A stretch of DNA of 64,000 nt from Alkalilimnicola sp. S0819 (GTDB taxonomy: Bacteria; Pseudomonadota; Gammaproteobacteria; Nitrococcales; WHIW01), in the NCBI RefSeq assembly GCF_009295635.1, contig NZ_WHIW01000001.1, forward strand, positions 1 through 64,000, given 5' to 3'. The number at the start of each line of letters is the position of its first letter. Positions within the stretch are counted from its first letter, which is position 1. The notes under the pieces are model-generated. The model was not told where the DNA came from, made no database searches, and saw only the letters and a program-made list of their open reading frames with translations. The position numbers and the translations under genes are program-made. Positions 11,239 through 20,146 of the stretch are shown here, piece by piece.

Positions 11239-12690
11239 ATGCGTCGTCGCACCAAGATAGTCGCCACGCTGGGGCCGGCCAGCGCCGAACCGGGGGTGTT
11301 GCGGGAGATGCTGCGCGCCGGCCTGGACGTGGTGCGCCTCAACCTCTCCCACGGGGACCATGCCACCCACCGTCGACTCCTGGCGAGCGCCCGCGCCGCC
11401 GCCGCCGAGCTCGGAGTGTGTCTTGCGGTGATGCCGGATCTGCAGGGCCCCAAGATTCGCATCGAGGGCTTCAGGCGCGGCCCGGTGCGCCTCGCGGCTG
11501 GCGAGCCTTTCGCGTTGGACGTCGCGCTGGCGGCGGATGCGGGCGATGAACAGGTGGTGGGGGTCAGCTACAAGCAGCTGCCCGAGGACGTGGCGCCGGG
11601 CGACATCCTGCTGCTGGCCGATGGGCTGATTCGCCTGAAGGTGGCCCGGGTGCGGGGCAGCCGGGTGGAAACCACGGTGCTGGTGGGCGGTGAGTTGTCC
11701 GATGCCAAGGGCCTGAACCGTTTCGGGGGCGGTTTATCGGTGGCCGCGCTCACCGACAAGGACCGGGAGGATATCCGCTTCTGTGCCGAGATCGGGGCCG
11801 ACTACATGGCCGTGTCCTTTCCCCGGGACGGGGCGGACATCGAGCAGGCCCGGCGCCTGCTGCGGGAGGCCGGCGGCGACGCGGGCATTGTCGCCAAGAT
11901 CGAGCGCCGGGAGGCGCTGGACAATCTGGACGAGATCATGGAAATGGCCGACGCGGTCATGATCGCCCGGGGCGATCTGGCGGTGGAGATCGGCGACGAG
12001 GAACTGGCCGGGGTGCAGAAGGATCTGATGCGCCGCGCCCGTGCCCGGGACTGCGTGGTGATCACCGCCACGCAGATGATGCAATCCATGGTCAGCAGCC
12101 CCACCCCCACCCGCGCCGAGGTGCTGGACGTGGGCAATGCGGTGCTGGACGACACCGACGCGGTGATGCTCTCCGAGGAAACCGCGGTGGGGGCGCACCC
12201 GGCCCGGGTGCTGGAAGCCATGGCCCGGGTCTGCGCCGGCACGGAGCGCTACCAGCGCTTCGCCGCTCACCACGAGGACGCGACCAGTGGCTACCGCTAT
12301 ATGGATGAGGCCATCGCCAAGGCCTCCATAGACACGGCCAACCGCCTGGGGGCGCGGGCCATCGCCGCGCTGACCGAGTCCGGCGCCACGGCGCTGTGGA
12401 TGTCGCGCATCGGCACCGAGCTGCCGATCTTCGCCTTTACTCGCCACGAGGCCACCCGTCGCAAGGTGGCGCTGTATCGTGGGGTGTACCCGCTGGCGCT
12501 GGATGTGGCCGAGGCGGACCATGCCCGGGTGAATCGGCAGGTGCTGGAGCGGCTGCGCGAGGAAGGCGTGCTCTCGCAGGGCGATTTGCTGGTGCTCAGC
12601 AAGGGGGATCTGGCCGGCGTGAAGGGCGGTACCAACACCATGAAGATCCTGCGCCTGGAAGAGCGCCCGGGGGAGGCGCCCTCCGCCTGA
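11239..12690 (+). CDS. pyk: Pyruvate kinase
   Basis: A 483-residue enzyme making pyruvate and ATP from phosphoenolpyruvate. Seen: TKIVATLGPAS at the N-terminus, RLNLSHG, the K-binding and catalytic MVARGDLAVEI-like segment (MIARGDLAVEIG), TATQMMQSM with PTRAEV, and a C-terminal allosteric domain ending in KGGTNTMKI. The start is fixed by AAGGAG six bases before the ATG. Family length is normal. It closes the tkt-gap-pgk-pyk run and converges on a CsoR-type regulator gene, with a GC-rich hairpin between the two stops. Fructose-bisphosphate aldolase, often next in such clusters, is absent. Confidence 0.97.
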   Translation: MRRRTKIVATLGPASAEPGVLREMLRAGLDVVRLNLSHGDHATHRRLLASARAAAAELGVCLAVMPDLQGPKIRIEGFRRGPVRLAAGEPFALDVALAADAGDEQVVGVSYKQLPEDVAPGDILLLADGLIRLKVARVRGSRVETTVLVGGELSDAKGLNRFGGGLSVAALTDKDREDIRFCAEIGADYMAVSFPRDGADIEQARRLLREAGGDAGIVAKIERREALDNLDEIMEMADAVMIARGDLAVEIGDEELAGVQKDLMRRARARDCVVITATQMMQSMVSSPTPTRAEVLDVGNAVLDDTDAVMLSEETAVGAHPARVLEAMARVCAGTERYQRFAAHHEDATSGYRYMDEAIAKASIDTANRLGARAIAALTESGATALWMSRIGTELPIFAFTRHEATRRKVALYRGVYPLALDVAEADHARVNRQVLERLREEGVLSQGDLLVLSKGDLAGVKGGTNTMKILRLEERPGEAPSA

Positions 12691-12788
12691 CGCGAGCCCG
12701 GGCGCCCGATTGCAGCGCGGCCGTGTTTCCTGGGATTGGCCTTGGCCACGAATGTTGCAACGCCGGCATCATCCGCCGGGCTTCGCGG

Positions 12789-12816
12789 CCCGGGCCGCCT
12801 CCAGGGGTGGCCCGGG
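12789..12816. terminator. GC-rich hairpin between convergent pyk and csoR-like genes
   Basis: CCCGGGCC (12789-12796) pairs with GGCCCGGG (12809-12816) around a 12-base loop, partly overlapping another stem at 12776-12793. There is no U-tract, so it may only pause polymerase or shield both mRNA ends. Confidence 0.3.
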
Positions 12817-12820
12817 GGCA

Positions 12821-13108
12821 TCAGCCGTACTTGGACAGCATCCTCGTCAGCTCGTTGAGCTTGTCCTTGGCCGCCGTCGGCAATTCCTCCCCCGGCGCCA
12901 CCTCATGCTCGATGGCGCAGGCCATCATCTCGTAGAAGGCCTTGTTCAGCGCCTTGCGCGAGGCGGCGAGTTGCTGGGCCACCTGCTCGCAGGCCGCGTC
13001 CTCCTCGATCATGCGGCGTATGCCGCGGATCTGCCCCTCCACCCGGGCGAGACGGGCGAGCAGCGCCTTGCGCTGGGCCTGCTGTAGGGCGTGCATGTCA
13101 CTGGCCAT
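12821..13108 (-). CDS. CsoR/RcnR/FrmR-family metal- or thiol-sensing repressor
   Basis: A 95-residue all-helical protein of the CsoR/DUF156 family, DNA-binding repressors that respond to Cu, Ni/Co, formaldehyde or persulfides. The RVEGQIRGIRRMIEED helix is diagnostic. The conserved first-helix Cys is C40. The usual second-helix His-x-x-x-Cys (CsoR H61/C65) or Cys (CstR C60) is not in register: instead C64 and H68 are present, giving a C40-C64 pair. That arrangement does not match the copper ligand set and could suit thiol or persulfide sensing, which is an inference. It sits apart from its likely targets, the sulfur genes at 14110-17644, with purC between, and lacks the ATACCCC palindrome in its own upstream region. 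Confidence 0.85.
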   Translation of the reverse strand: MASDMHALQQAQRKALLARLARVEGQIRGIRRMIEEDAACEQVAQQLAASRKALNKAFYEMMACAIEHEVAPGEELPTAAKDKLNELTRMLSKYG

Positions 13109-13173
13109 GTCGTCACCTCGTGTGAACCGCTAGAATGGCGCCCTTGTTCATCCGTTGCCGGTCAAGGACACCC

Positions 13174-14070
13174 ATGAGTCACGCCCCCGAAGCCCTGTAC
13201 GATTCCGAGCTCAAGAGCCTGCCCCTGCTGCACAAGGGCAAGGTGCGCGATGTCTACGCCATCGACGAGGAGCGCCTGCTGATCGTCACCAGCGACCGGC
13301 TTTCCGCCTTCGATGTGATACTCCCCGACCCCATTCCGGGCAAGGGCGCGGTGCTCACCGCCGTATCCAGCTTCTGGTTCGCGCGCACCGGCCATATCGT
13401 GCCGAACCAGCTGCTGGATGTGCCGCTGGAAGCGGTCATTCCCGACCCGGCAGAGGCCTCCCGGGTGGCCGGCCGTGCCATCGTCACCGTGCGGGCTCGC
13501 CCGCTGCCGATCGAAGCAGTGGCCCGAGGATACCTGATCGGCTCCGGCTGGAAGGACTATCAGGCCAGCGGCCGGGTCTGCGGCATCGAGCTGCCGCCGG
13601 GCCTGCGTCAGGCCCAGCGTCTGCCCGAGCCCCTTTTCACCCCCGCCACCAAGGCCGCGGTGGGGGATCACGACGAGAACATCAGCTTCGAGCAGGCCGC
13701 GCGGACCATCGGTGGCGAGCTGGCCGAACAGGTGCGCGAGCTCACCCTGCGTCTCTACGGCGAGGCGGTCGAGTACGCCGCCAGCCGCGGTATCATCATC
13801 GCCGACACCAAGTTCGAATTCGGCCTGGACAGGAACGACCGGCTGATCCTCATCGACGAGGCGCTGACCCCGGATTCCTCGCGCTTCTGGCCCGCCGATC
13901 AGTACCGGGAAGGGACTTCCCCGCCGAGCTTCGACAAGCAATACGTGCGCGATTACCTGGAGACCCTGGACTGGGACAAGACCGCGCCCGGCCCTCGCCT
14001 GCCCGCCGAGGTCATCGCTCACACCGCCGCCAAGTACCGCGAGGCGCAGCAGCGCCTGACCGGCGAATGA
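13174..14070 (+). CDS. purC: Phosphoribosylaminoimidazole-succinocarboxamide synthase
   Basis: A 298-residue SAICAR synthetase of purine synthesis, joining CAIR and aspartate with ATP. Seen: [65 protein letters not shown] and [15 protein letters not shown]. It belongs to the longer (about 300 residue) form found in many proteobacteria and yeast rather than the 237-residue E. coli type. The ATG at 13174 gives the normal start; the frame is open a further 13 codons upstream. A TAGAAT at 13131-13136 could be its -10 box. It is a single-gene unit between a repressor gene and the sulfur module. Confidence 0.96.
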   Translation: MSHAPEALYDSELKSLPLLHKGKVRDVYAIDEERLLIVTSDRLSAFDVILPDPIPGKGAVLTAVSSFWFARTGHIVPNQLLDVPLEAVIPDPAEASRVAGRAIVTVRARPLPIEAVARGYLIGSGWKDYQASGRVCGIELPPGLRQAQRLPEPLFTPATKAAVGDHDENISFEQAARTIGGELAEQVRELTLRLYGEAVEYAASRGIIIADTKFEFGLDRNDRLILIDEALTPDSSRFWPADQYREGTSPPSFDKQYVRDYLETLDWDKTAPGPRLPAEVIAHTAAKYREAQQRLTGE

Positions 14071-14109
14071 AGTCGGCCCCGCCCCGGCCAAGCCGGGGCT
14101 GCATCGCGA

Positions 14110-14976
14110 TCAAAGCGCGTTGATCGGGATCTTCAGATAGCGCACTCCGTTGTCCTCGGCGGGCGGGAACTCGCCGGCGCGCATGTTCACCTGCACGGAA
14201 GGCAGCAGCAGGGTGGGCATGGCCAAGGTGGCGTCGCGCTCCTCGCGCATCGTCACGAACTCCGCCTCGCTCACCCCGTCATGCACGTGCACGTTGCCGG
14301 CCTGCTGCTCCGCCACGGTGGTCTCCCACGCGTATTCATCCCGCCCCGGCGCCTTGTAGTCGTGGCACAGGAAGAGGCGGGTATCCTCCGGCAGCTCCGT
14401 GAGCAGACGGCGAATGGAGCGGTACAGGGTGCTCGCGTCGCCGCCGGGGAAGTCCGCCCGCGCCGTGCCGTAATCGGGCATGAACAGGGTGTCGCCCACG
14501 AAGACCGCGTCGCCGATCACGTAGCTCAGGCAGGCCGGCGTGTGGCCGGGGGTATGCATCACCCGCGCCAGCAGACCGCCGATGTGGAAGCTGTCGCCCT
14601 CGGCGAACAGCCGGTCGAATTGCGAGCCGTCGTAGCGGAAGGCCGCCTCGGCGTTGAAGATCCTGCCGAAGATCTTCTGCACATCGCGGATATGCTCGCC
14701 GATGCCGGTCCTGCCGCCCAGATGCTCCTTGAGATACGGCGCGGCGGAGAGATGATCGGCATGGGCGTGGGTTTCCAGGATCCACTCGATGCGCAGATCC
14801 TGCGCGCGCACATGGTCGATGATCCGGTCAGCCGATGCGGTGTGGGTACGGCCGGATTTCGGGTCGTAGTCCAGCACTGAATCGATGATGGCCGCCTGCT
14901 GGCTGGCCGGGTCGCGGACCACGTAGGAGACCGTGTTGGTGGCCTCGTCGAAAAAGGACGCTACCTGCGGAATCAT
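14110..14976 (-). CDS. MBL-fold metallo-hydrolase, persulfide dioxygenase-like
   Basis: A 288-residue metallo-beta-lactamase-fold protein. The metal motif THAHADH (H70, H72, D74, H75) is followed by HTPGHT, GDTLF with an aspartate ligand, and LFLCHDY. The fold and its pairing with YeeE/YedE genes match the ETHE1/Blh-type persulfide dioxygenases, which oxidise glutathione persulfide to sulfite, although direct proof of the substrate is lacking. No rhodanese domain is fused. The start lies in an ATGA overlap with the preceding YeeE-type gene and is served by GGGAGG. It is the last gene of a leftward three-gene sulfur module. Confidence 0.85.
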   Translation of the reverse strand: MIPQVASFFDEATNTVSYVVRDPASQQAAIIDSVLDYDPKSGRTHTASADRIIDHVRAQDLRIEWILETHAHADHLSAAPYLKEHLGGRTGIGEHIRDVQKIFGRIFNAEAAFRYDGSQFDRLFAEGDSFHIGGLLARVMHTPGHTPACLSYVIGDAVFVGDTLFMPDYGTARADFPGGDASTLYRSIRRLLTELPEDTRLFLCHDYKAPGRDEYAWETTVAEQQAGNVHVHDGVSEAEFVTMREERDATLAMPTLLLPSVQVNMRAGEFPPAEDNGVRYLKIPINAL

Positions 14977-15410
14977 GATCTGCCTCCCTGCGCCTTGGCG
15001 CGTTCGAAGATCAGACTGTGAGCGAACATGCCCAGCAGCATGGCGCCGATAAAGCCATGGACCGGGGTCAGACCGCTCAACAGGGCGAGGATGCCGGGGC
15101 CGGGGCAGATGCCCGCCAGGCCCCAGCCAATACCGAAAATGGCCGCGCCGCCGATCAGCCGCCCGTCCAGGTCCTGGCGGGTGGGCAGCACGAAACGTTG
15201 CGCGCACCAGGGCCGGCCCAGGCGTTTCATCAGGCGAAAGCCGGGGATGGTCACGGCCAGAGCGCCGCCCATGACCAGCGCCAGGGTCGGATCCCACTGG
15301 CCTGCCACATCCAGAAAGCCGATGACCTTGGCCGGGTTCACCATGCCGGAGATCACCAGGCCCAGACCGAACAGGGCGCCGCTTGCGAGAGTCATCAGCC
15401 ACTGCGCCAT
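14973..15410 (-). CDS. YeeE/YedE-type transporter half (DUF6691-like)
   Basis: A 145-residue membrane protein with about four hydrophobic segments. It carries GLVISGMVNPAKVIGFLD near the N-terminus and GIGWGLAGICPGPG in the middle, the second Cys-containing repeat of YeeE/YedE proteins. Full-length YeeE imports thiosulfate through conserved cysteines; here the protein is split in two genes, as in many sulfur-oxidising or sulfide-detoxifying bacteria. It starts three bases after the other half and overlaps the metallo-hydrolase start, so all three are translated together. Likely cargo is thiosulfate or another reduced sulfur species (inference). Confidence 0.85.
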   Translation of the reverse strand: MAQWLMTLASGALFGLGLVISGMVNPAKVIGFLDVAGQWDPTLALVMGGALAVTIPGFRLMKRLGRPWCAQRFVLPTRQDLDGRLIGGAAIFGIGWGLAGICPGPGILALLSGLTPVHGFIGAMLLGMFAHSLIFERAKAQGGRS

Positions 15411-15413
15411 GGT

Positions 15414-15839
15414 TCAGCCTCCGATCAGGTGGCGGGTAATGAAGACGGTGAGGCCGGCGGTGACCATGAAGCTCACCGTGGCGACGATGGAGCGGGCCGA
15501 CAAGCGACCGATGCCGCACACGCCGTGGCCGCTGGTGCAGCCGCTGCCAAGGCGCGCGCCGAAGCCCACCAGCAGGCCCGCGGCGATCATGCCCGGCCAG
15601 CCCGCCTGCAGGTCCACCGGCAGGGGGCGGTCGCTTGCCAGCAACCAGCCCAGCCCGCCGAGCAGCAGCCCGGCCACGAACAGCAGCCGCCAGAGCCGAT
15701 CACCGCCTTGGGGCTTGAGCAGGCCGCCGACGATGCCGCTGATGCCCGCCACCCGGCCCGTGCCAAGAAACAGCAGCAGGCTGGCCAGACCGATCAGCAG
15801 GCCGCCGATCAAGCCGGAAACGGGCGTGAAGTTCTCCAT
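15414..15839 (-). CDS. YeeE/YedE-type transporter half (sulfur transport domain)
   Basis: A 141-residue membrane protein with GLIGGLLIGLASLLLF at the N-terminus and the GSGCTSGHGVCGIGRLS signature, whose cysteines line the substrate path in the thiosulfate transporter YeeE. It is the first gene of the leftward module with the second half and the metallo-hydrolase. A GGAGG lies before its ATG. Its promoter region contains a TTGACA and a perfect CsoR-type palindrome, so repression that is lifted by sulfide, persulfide or a metal is plausible. The two halves together equal one YeeE. Confidence 0.9.
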   Translation of the reverse strand: MENFTPVSGLIGGLLIGLASLLLFLGTGRVAGISGIVGGLLKPQGGDRLWRLLFVAGLLLGGLGWLLASDRPLPVDLQAGWPGMIAAGLLVGFGARLGSGCTSGHGVCGIGRLSARSIVATVSFMVTAGLTVFITRHLIGG

Positions 15840-15888
15840 GGGGCCTCCATGTTGCAGCGCAGGTAGTGCGGGTGGTGCCGCTGATCAG

Positions 15889-15914
15889 CTTATATACCCC
15901 CTGGGGTATGTCAA
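15889..15914 (-). promoter_or_regulatory. Promoter with CsoR/CstR-type operator for the sulfur module
   Basis: A perfect 7-2-7 palindrome, ATACCCC-CT-GGGGTAT, spans 15894-15909. On the minus strand TTGACA (15909-15914) lies at its upstream edge and TATAAG (15889-15894) at its downstream edge, so a bound repressor would cover the promoter spacer. The apparent 14-base spacing is short. The ATACCC...GGGTAT wording resembles operators known for CsoR/CstR-family repressors. Its left edge is 55 bases from the first yeeE start. Confidence 0.6.
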
Positions 15915-17644
15915 GGGCGGCCGCGCAGCTGGCGCACCGCCGCCTCGGTGCTCAGGAATATTCGCCCCGGCGCCAGTGCCTCCAGCAGTTCGCTGTGGCG
16001 CAAGCGGTCCATCACGGGGCCCTTCACCTCGGCCAGGTGCAGGGTGATGCCGGCCTCCTCAAGGCTCAGGCTCAGGCGCTCCAACGCCGCCAGGGCGCTG
16101 TGGTCTATGCTGTTGATCGCGCAGCAGATCAGCACCAGATCCCGCAGCGCCGGCTGCTCCGCCGCGGCGCGCGCCACCACGTCCTCCAGGTGCCCGCTGT
16201 TGGCGAAGTACAGGCTGCGGTCCACCCGCAGCAGCAGCAACTCCGGCCAGGTTTCCACCGTGTGGCGACAGACATTGCGGTAGTGCTCGGTGCCGGGCAC
16301 GCGGCCCACCACGGCCAGATGCGGCCGGCTGGCACGGGCCTGGAATACGGCCAGCGAGAGCAGGGCGCCGCTGATCAGGCCCGCCTCCAGGTTCCAGGCC
16401 AGCGAGATCAGGAACGTGACCAGCCAGGTGGCGCCATCGGCCCGGTCATAGCGCCAGGCGCTACGCAGTGCGCGCCAATCCACCAACGGTGCCACCGCCA
16501 CTACGATTACCGCCGCCAGCACGGACTTGGGCAGCCGTTCGAAAGCGGGGGTGAAGAACAGGGTGGCGAGCAGCACCAGGGCGGTGGTGATCAGGGTGGC
16601 GAGCTGGGTGCGGGCGCCGGCGGCGTAATTGACCATGGAGCGGCTGAAGCCGCCCGCCACTGGCATGGCCCCGCTCACTGCCGCCGCCGCATTGGCCGCG
16701 CCCAGGGCGAGCAGTTCCTGGTTTGCCGCCACCCGTTCCCGGCGCCGGTAGGCCAGCACCTTGGCCACGGAGATGCTCTCCACGTAGGCGATCAGCGCGA
16801 TCAACAGCGCCGAGCCGAGCAGCGAGCCGGAGATTCCGCTACTCAGAAAGGCCAGGCTGGCGCTGGGGAGCCCGGCGGGAATGGCGCCTACCACGGCGAC
16901 ACCTTTCTCGGCGAGCCCCAGCGCTGCCACCAGGGCGATGCTGGCGAACACCAGCGCCAAGGGGGCGGCGCGGCTGAGCAAGCCGGCGGTGGCGGCAGCG
17001 AGTCCCAGCCGCCGCAGCAGCGCCGGGAAGCCGGCGCGCAGGAACGCCAGCAGCGCCACACCGCCAAGGCCCAGTGCGGTGGTGGCCGGGTGCCACAGGG
17101 GCAGCGAAGCAAGCAGGGCAGGGGCCTGCTGCCAGAAGAGCCCCGCCTTGGGCGCGGGTATTCCCAGCAGGGCCCCTGCCTGGCTGAAAATGATCAGCAC
17201 CGCGGCGGCGCTGGTGAAGCCGGAGAGCACCGGGTGACTGAGAAAATCCACCAGCCGTCCCAGCCGTAGCGCGCCCATCAGCAGCAGCAGGGCGCCGCTC
17301 AGCGCCGCCAGCATCAGTGCCTGATCCAGCCAGGCCTGACTGCCGGGCTCCAGCCCCGTGCCGCGCAGCGCCTCCGCCACCAGCAGCGCCGCCACCGAGA
17401 CCGGGCCCACCGCGAGGGTGCGGCTGGTGCCCAGCAGGGCATAGATGGCCGGGGGAATGATACTGGCGTACAGCCCCACCTGGGGCGGCAGGCCGGCCAG
17501 CAGGGCGTAGGCCAGGCCCTGGGGAATCAGCAGGGCGGCGGTGATGACGCCGGCGCTCAGGTCGTGCCCCAGGTCGGCCCGGCGATAGGCGCGGCCCCAG
17601 CCCAGCGCGGGAACCAGCCGTGACAGCAAGGTTGGTGAGCGCAT
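15911..17644 (-). CDS. SulP-family inorganic anion transporter with STAS domain
   Basis: A 577-residue polytopic membrane protein. The N-terminal half has the SulP signature region (DLSAGVITAALLIPQGLAYA, LPPQVGLYASIIPP) and about ten hydrophobic segments. The C-terminal 120 residues form a STAS domain (LLRVDRSLYFANSGHLED, INSIDHSALAALERL). SulP proteins move sulfate, bicarbonate or other anions; substrate cannot be read from sequence. Position next to sulfur-uptake genes and a degraded copy of the same operator upstream favour a sulfur oxyanion, whereas a Calvin-cycle organism could use it for bicarbonate. Its stop codon overlaps the -35 box of the downstream yeeE promoter. Confidence 0.92.
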   Translation of the reverse strand: MRSPTLLSRLVPALGWGRAYRRADLGHDLSAGVITAALLIPQGLAYALLAGLPPQVGLYASIIPPAIYALLGTSRTLAVGPVSVAALLVAEALRGTGLEPGSQAWLDQALMLAALSGALLLLMGALRLGRLVDFLSHPVLSGFTSAAAVLIIFSQAGALLGIPAPKAGLFWQQAPALLASLPLWHPATTALGLGGVALLAFLRAGFPALLRRLGLAAATAGLLSRAAPLALVFASIALVAALGLAEKGVAVVGAIPAGLPSASLAFLSSGISGSLLGSALLIALIAYVESISVAKVLAYRRRERVAANQELLALGAANAAAAVSGAMPVAGGFSRSMVNYAAGARTQLATLITTALVLLATLFFTPAFERLPKSVLAAVIVVAVAPLVDWRALRSAWRYDRADGATWLVTFLISLAWNLEAGLISGALLSLAVFQARASRPHLAVVGRVPGTEHYRNVCRHTVETWPELLLLRVDRSLYFANSGHLEDVVARAAAEQPALRDLVLICCAINSIDHSALAALERLSLSLEEAGITLHLAEVKGPVMDRLRHSELLEALAPGRIFLSTEAAVRQLRGRP

Positions 17645-17697
17645 GCACGTGTCTCTGTTGGAGGTTGACCGGCCCGGCTTAGCCCGGTGGGAGTGGC

Positions 17698-17713
17698 ATA
17701 CCCCCGGTAGTAT
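17698..17713 (-). promoter_or_regulatory. Degenerate second copy of the ATACCCC operator, upstream of sulP
   Basis: ATACCCC-CG-GTAGTAT keeps a perfect left arm and five of seven bases in the right arm of the palindrome at 15894-15909. It ends 54 bases from the sulP start, almost the same distance as the first site from yeeE (55 bases). This supports shared control but is not proof. Confidence 0.35.
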
Positions 17714-17774
17714 CTAACTAGCCTAACAGCCCGCCCTGGCATTGCCAGGATTGCGGCGAAGCCGGTGATCGGCG

Positions 17775-18596
17775 ATGGTTTGGCGGATGAAAATCTTCTT
17801 CAAGGCGCATATGGGCAAGCTCACCGGCTTTCTGCTCGGCCTGGTGCTGGGTAATGTCGGGTGGGCGCTGGCGTGCCTGCTGCCCGGCGCGCTGCTCGAC
17901 CGGCGCCTGGCCTTGGAGCGCTGCCTGGGACTCGCCTGGCGAGGCTGTGGCATGTCGCGGCGCGACCAGTTCTTTCATGGCGCGTTGTTCGTCACCGCCG
18001 GGCATCTGGCCAAGGCCGATGGGCGGGTCAGCCCGGCGGAGATTCGTGCCGCGGAGGCGCTGATGGCCGAACTGGGCCTGAAAGGGGAGCGCCGCCGCCG
18101 GGCAATCGCCCTGTTCAATGCCGGCAAGGCGGGTCGCGGCCCCTGGCGGCGGCTGCTGCGCCGCTTTGCCCGCGCGGCGGATCGACGTATGGAGCGGCGC
18201 GAGCGGCTGCTGGGCTATCTGCTGCGGGTGGCTTTCGCCGATGGCGCCCCGGTGCCCGCCGCGGACCGGGTACTGGGGGAGGTGGCCAATCGTCTGGACA
18301 TCAGTCGCATGCGCATGGACGATCTGCGTCGCCGGCGGCGCCACCACCAGGAGCGCGAGCGCCACCAATCCCGTTCGGTGCGGCCCACGCTGAACGGTGC
18401 CTACCGCCTGCTGGACGTCCCCGAGACGGCCGACGAGGCCGCCATCCGCCGCGCTTACCGCCGGGCCGTCAGCCGCCACCACCCCGACCGGGCCCAGGCC
18501 CGGGGGCTGGGGGAGCAAGCGGTGCGCGAGGCGACCCGGCGCACCCATGAGATCCGCCAGGCCTACGAGGAGATCCGCCGCGTCCGAGGTTTCTGA
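17775..18596 (+). CDS. djlA: Membrane-anchored J-domain co-chaperone DjlA
   Basis: A 273-residue protein with the DjlA layout: one Gly-rich transmembrane helix near the N-terminus ([21 protein letters not shown]), a TerB-like helical domain (about 66-160; [25 protein letters not shown]), a basic linker ([14 protein letters not shown]), and a C-terminal J domain with its HPD tripeptide in SRHHPDRA. DjlA recruits DnaK at the inner membrane and influences envelope signalling. ATG codons at 17775 and 17787 are both possible; neither has a strong ribosome site. It is divergent from sulP and precedes rpe. Confidence 0.88.
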   Translation: MVWRMKIFFKAHMGKLTGFLLGLVLGNVGWALACLLPGALLDRRLALERCLGLAWRGCGMSRRDQFFHGALFVTAGHLAKADGRVSPAEIRAAEALMAELGLKGERRRRAIALFNAGKAGRGPWRRLLRRFARAADRRMERRERLLGYLLRVAFADGAPVPAADRVLGEVANRLDISRMRMDDLRRRRRHHQERERHQSRSVRPTLNGAYRLLDVPETADEAAIRRAYRRAVSRHHPDRAQARGLGEQAVREATRRTHEIRQAYEEIRRVRGF

Positions 18597-18676
18597 GCGC
18601 TACCCTCGGCTGCAAAAGCGCGAGCCATGCGGTAAAGTCCGGCGGCATCCACAGCCTCCCGGGAGCGCGCACGCAC

Positions 18677-19351
18677 ATGGCTGACTACAAGATCGCCCCT
18701 TCCATACTCTCCGCCGACTTCGCCCGTCTGGGCGAGGAAGTGGACACGGTGCTCGCCGCCGGCGCGGACATCGTCCACTTCGATGTCATGGACAACCATT
18801 ATGTGCCTAACCTCACCATCGGCCCCATGGTCTGCCAGGCGCTGCGCAAGCATGGGGTGACGGCGGAGATCGACGTGCACCTGATGGTCAAGCCGGTGGA
18901 CCGGATCATCCCCGACTTCGCCGCCGCCGGGGCGAGCTACATCACCTTCCACCCCGAGGCCAGCGAACACGTGGATCGGACCCTGCAGCTGATTCGCGAT
19001 CAGGGCTGCAAATCCGGTTTGGTCTTCAATCCGGCCACCCCGCTGGATTACCTGCGCTACGTGATGGACAAGGTGGACATGATCCTGCTGATGTCGGTCA
19101 ACCCCGGCTTCGGCGGCCAGACCTTCATCCCCGCCACCCTGGACAAGCTGCGCGAGGCCCGCGCGCTGATCGACGCCAGTGGCCGGGACATCCGCCTGGA
19201 GGTGGACGGGGGCGTCAAGACCGAGAACATCCGCGCCGTGGCCGAGGCCGGTGCCGACACCTTCGTCGCCGGCTCGGCGATCTTCGGCCAGAGCGACTAC
19301 CGGGCGGTGATCGACGCCATGCGGGCGGAGCTCGCCCAAGTCCGCCGATGA
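18677..19351 (+). CDS. rpe: Ribulose-phosphate 3-epimerase
   Basis: A 224-residue TIM-barrel enzyme interconverting ribulose-5-phosphate and xylulose-5-phosphate in the pentose phosphate and Calvin cycles. Seen: [17 protein letters not shown], the metal-site [28 protein letters not shown] and EVDGGV. The start codon follows a GGGAGC. Its stop overlaps the gph start by four bases, so the two are translationally coupled. The rpe-gph-trpE order is a familiar arrangement in this group. Confidence 0.97.
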   Translation: MADYKIAPSILSADFARLGEEVDTVLAAGADIVHFDVMDNHYVPNLTIGPMVCQALRKHGVTAEIDVHLMVKPVDRIIPDFAAAGASYITFHPEASEHVDRTLQLIRDQGCKSGLVFNPATPLDYLRYVMDKVDMILLMSVNPGFGGQTFIPATLDKLREARALIDASGRDIRLEVDGGVKTENIRAVAEAGADTFVAGSAIFGQSDYRAVIDAMRAELAQVRR

Positions 19352-20046
19352 GCCGGGTCATGGCGGCGCCCAGCGGTGACATCCGTGCGGTACTGTTCGA
19401 TCTGGACGGCACTCTGGTGGACAGTGCCCCGGACCTGGCCCATGCCCTGGATCTGACCCTGGTCGAGCAAGGGCTGCCGCCGGCCGGCCCCGAGCGGGCC
19501 AGCCACTGGGTGGGCAATGGCTCACGGCGGCTGGTGGCCCGTGCGCTCACCGGCGAGATGTGGGCCGACCCGGCCGACACCGCGCACTGGGACCATGTGC
19601 TGGAGCGCTTCTTCCACCACTACGGCGAGCACATGCTGGAGCGCACCCGGCCCTACCCCGGGGTGCCCGAGACCCTGGCGGCGCTGCGCGAGGCGGGCCT
19701 GCGGCTGGCCGTGGTGACCAACAAACCTTCGCGTTTCGTGGCTCCCTTGCTGGAAGGCCTGGAGCTTGGGCCCTTCGAGCTGCTGCTCGGCGGCGACAGC
19801 CTGCCGGAGAAGAAACCCCACCCCCTGCCGCTGCTGCACGCAGCCCGGCAACTGGGCGTGGAGCCCGCGCAGACCCTGATGGTGGGGGACTCGCTGAACG
19901 ATGTGGAGGCGGCCCAGGCCGCCGGCATGGGGATTATTTGCGTCCCTTATGGTTATAATCACGGCCAGGACATACGCGCCGCCGGCGCGGATGCCGTCCT
20001 CGAACACTTCGCGCAACTGAACAATTATCTGAGCATCACGGCCTGA
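19348..20046 (+). CDS. gph: Phosphoglycolate phosphatase
   Basis: A 232-residue HAD-superfamily hydrolase. Motif I is [15 protein letters not shown] with its nucleophilic and acid aspartates, motif II VVTNKPS, motif III lysine in LPEKKPHP, and motif [13 protein letters not shown]. Gph removes phosphate from 2-phosphoglycolate, a product of DNA repair and, in Calvin-cycle organisms, of Rubisco oxygenation. Coupling to rpe fits that metabolism. A second methionine at codon 5 is possible, but the ATGA overlap favours the annotated start. Confidence 0.93.
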   Translation: MSRVMAAPSGDIRAVLFDLDGTLVDSAPDLAHALDLTLVEQGLPPAGPERASHWVGNGSRRLVARALTGEMWADPADTAHWDHVLERFFHHYGEHMLERTRPYPGVPETLAALREAGLRLAVVTNKPSRFVAPLLEGLELGPFELLLGGDSLPEKKPHPLPLLHAARQLGVEPAQTLMVGDSLNDVEAAQAAGMGIICVPYGYNHGQDIRAAGADAVLEHFAQLNNYLSITA

Positions 20047-20146
20047 GCATGGACCGCGCACTACTGGCAGAACTGCACACCACCGGACGATGGCGAGGCG
20101 GGCACAACGACGCCTGATCCTTGCCGTTATCCAGTGAGTGAGCACC

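Noticed and set aside
20049-20117. A 22-codon reading frame between gph and trpE that could be a trp leader peptide
   Set aside because: It has a single Trp codon, no ribosome site and no terminator/antiterminator pair after it, so attenuation is not supported.
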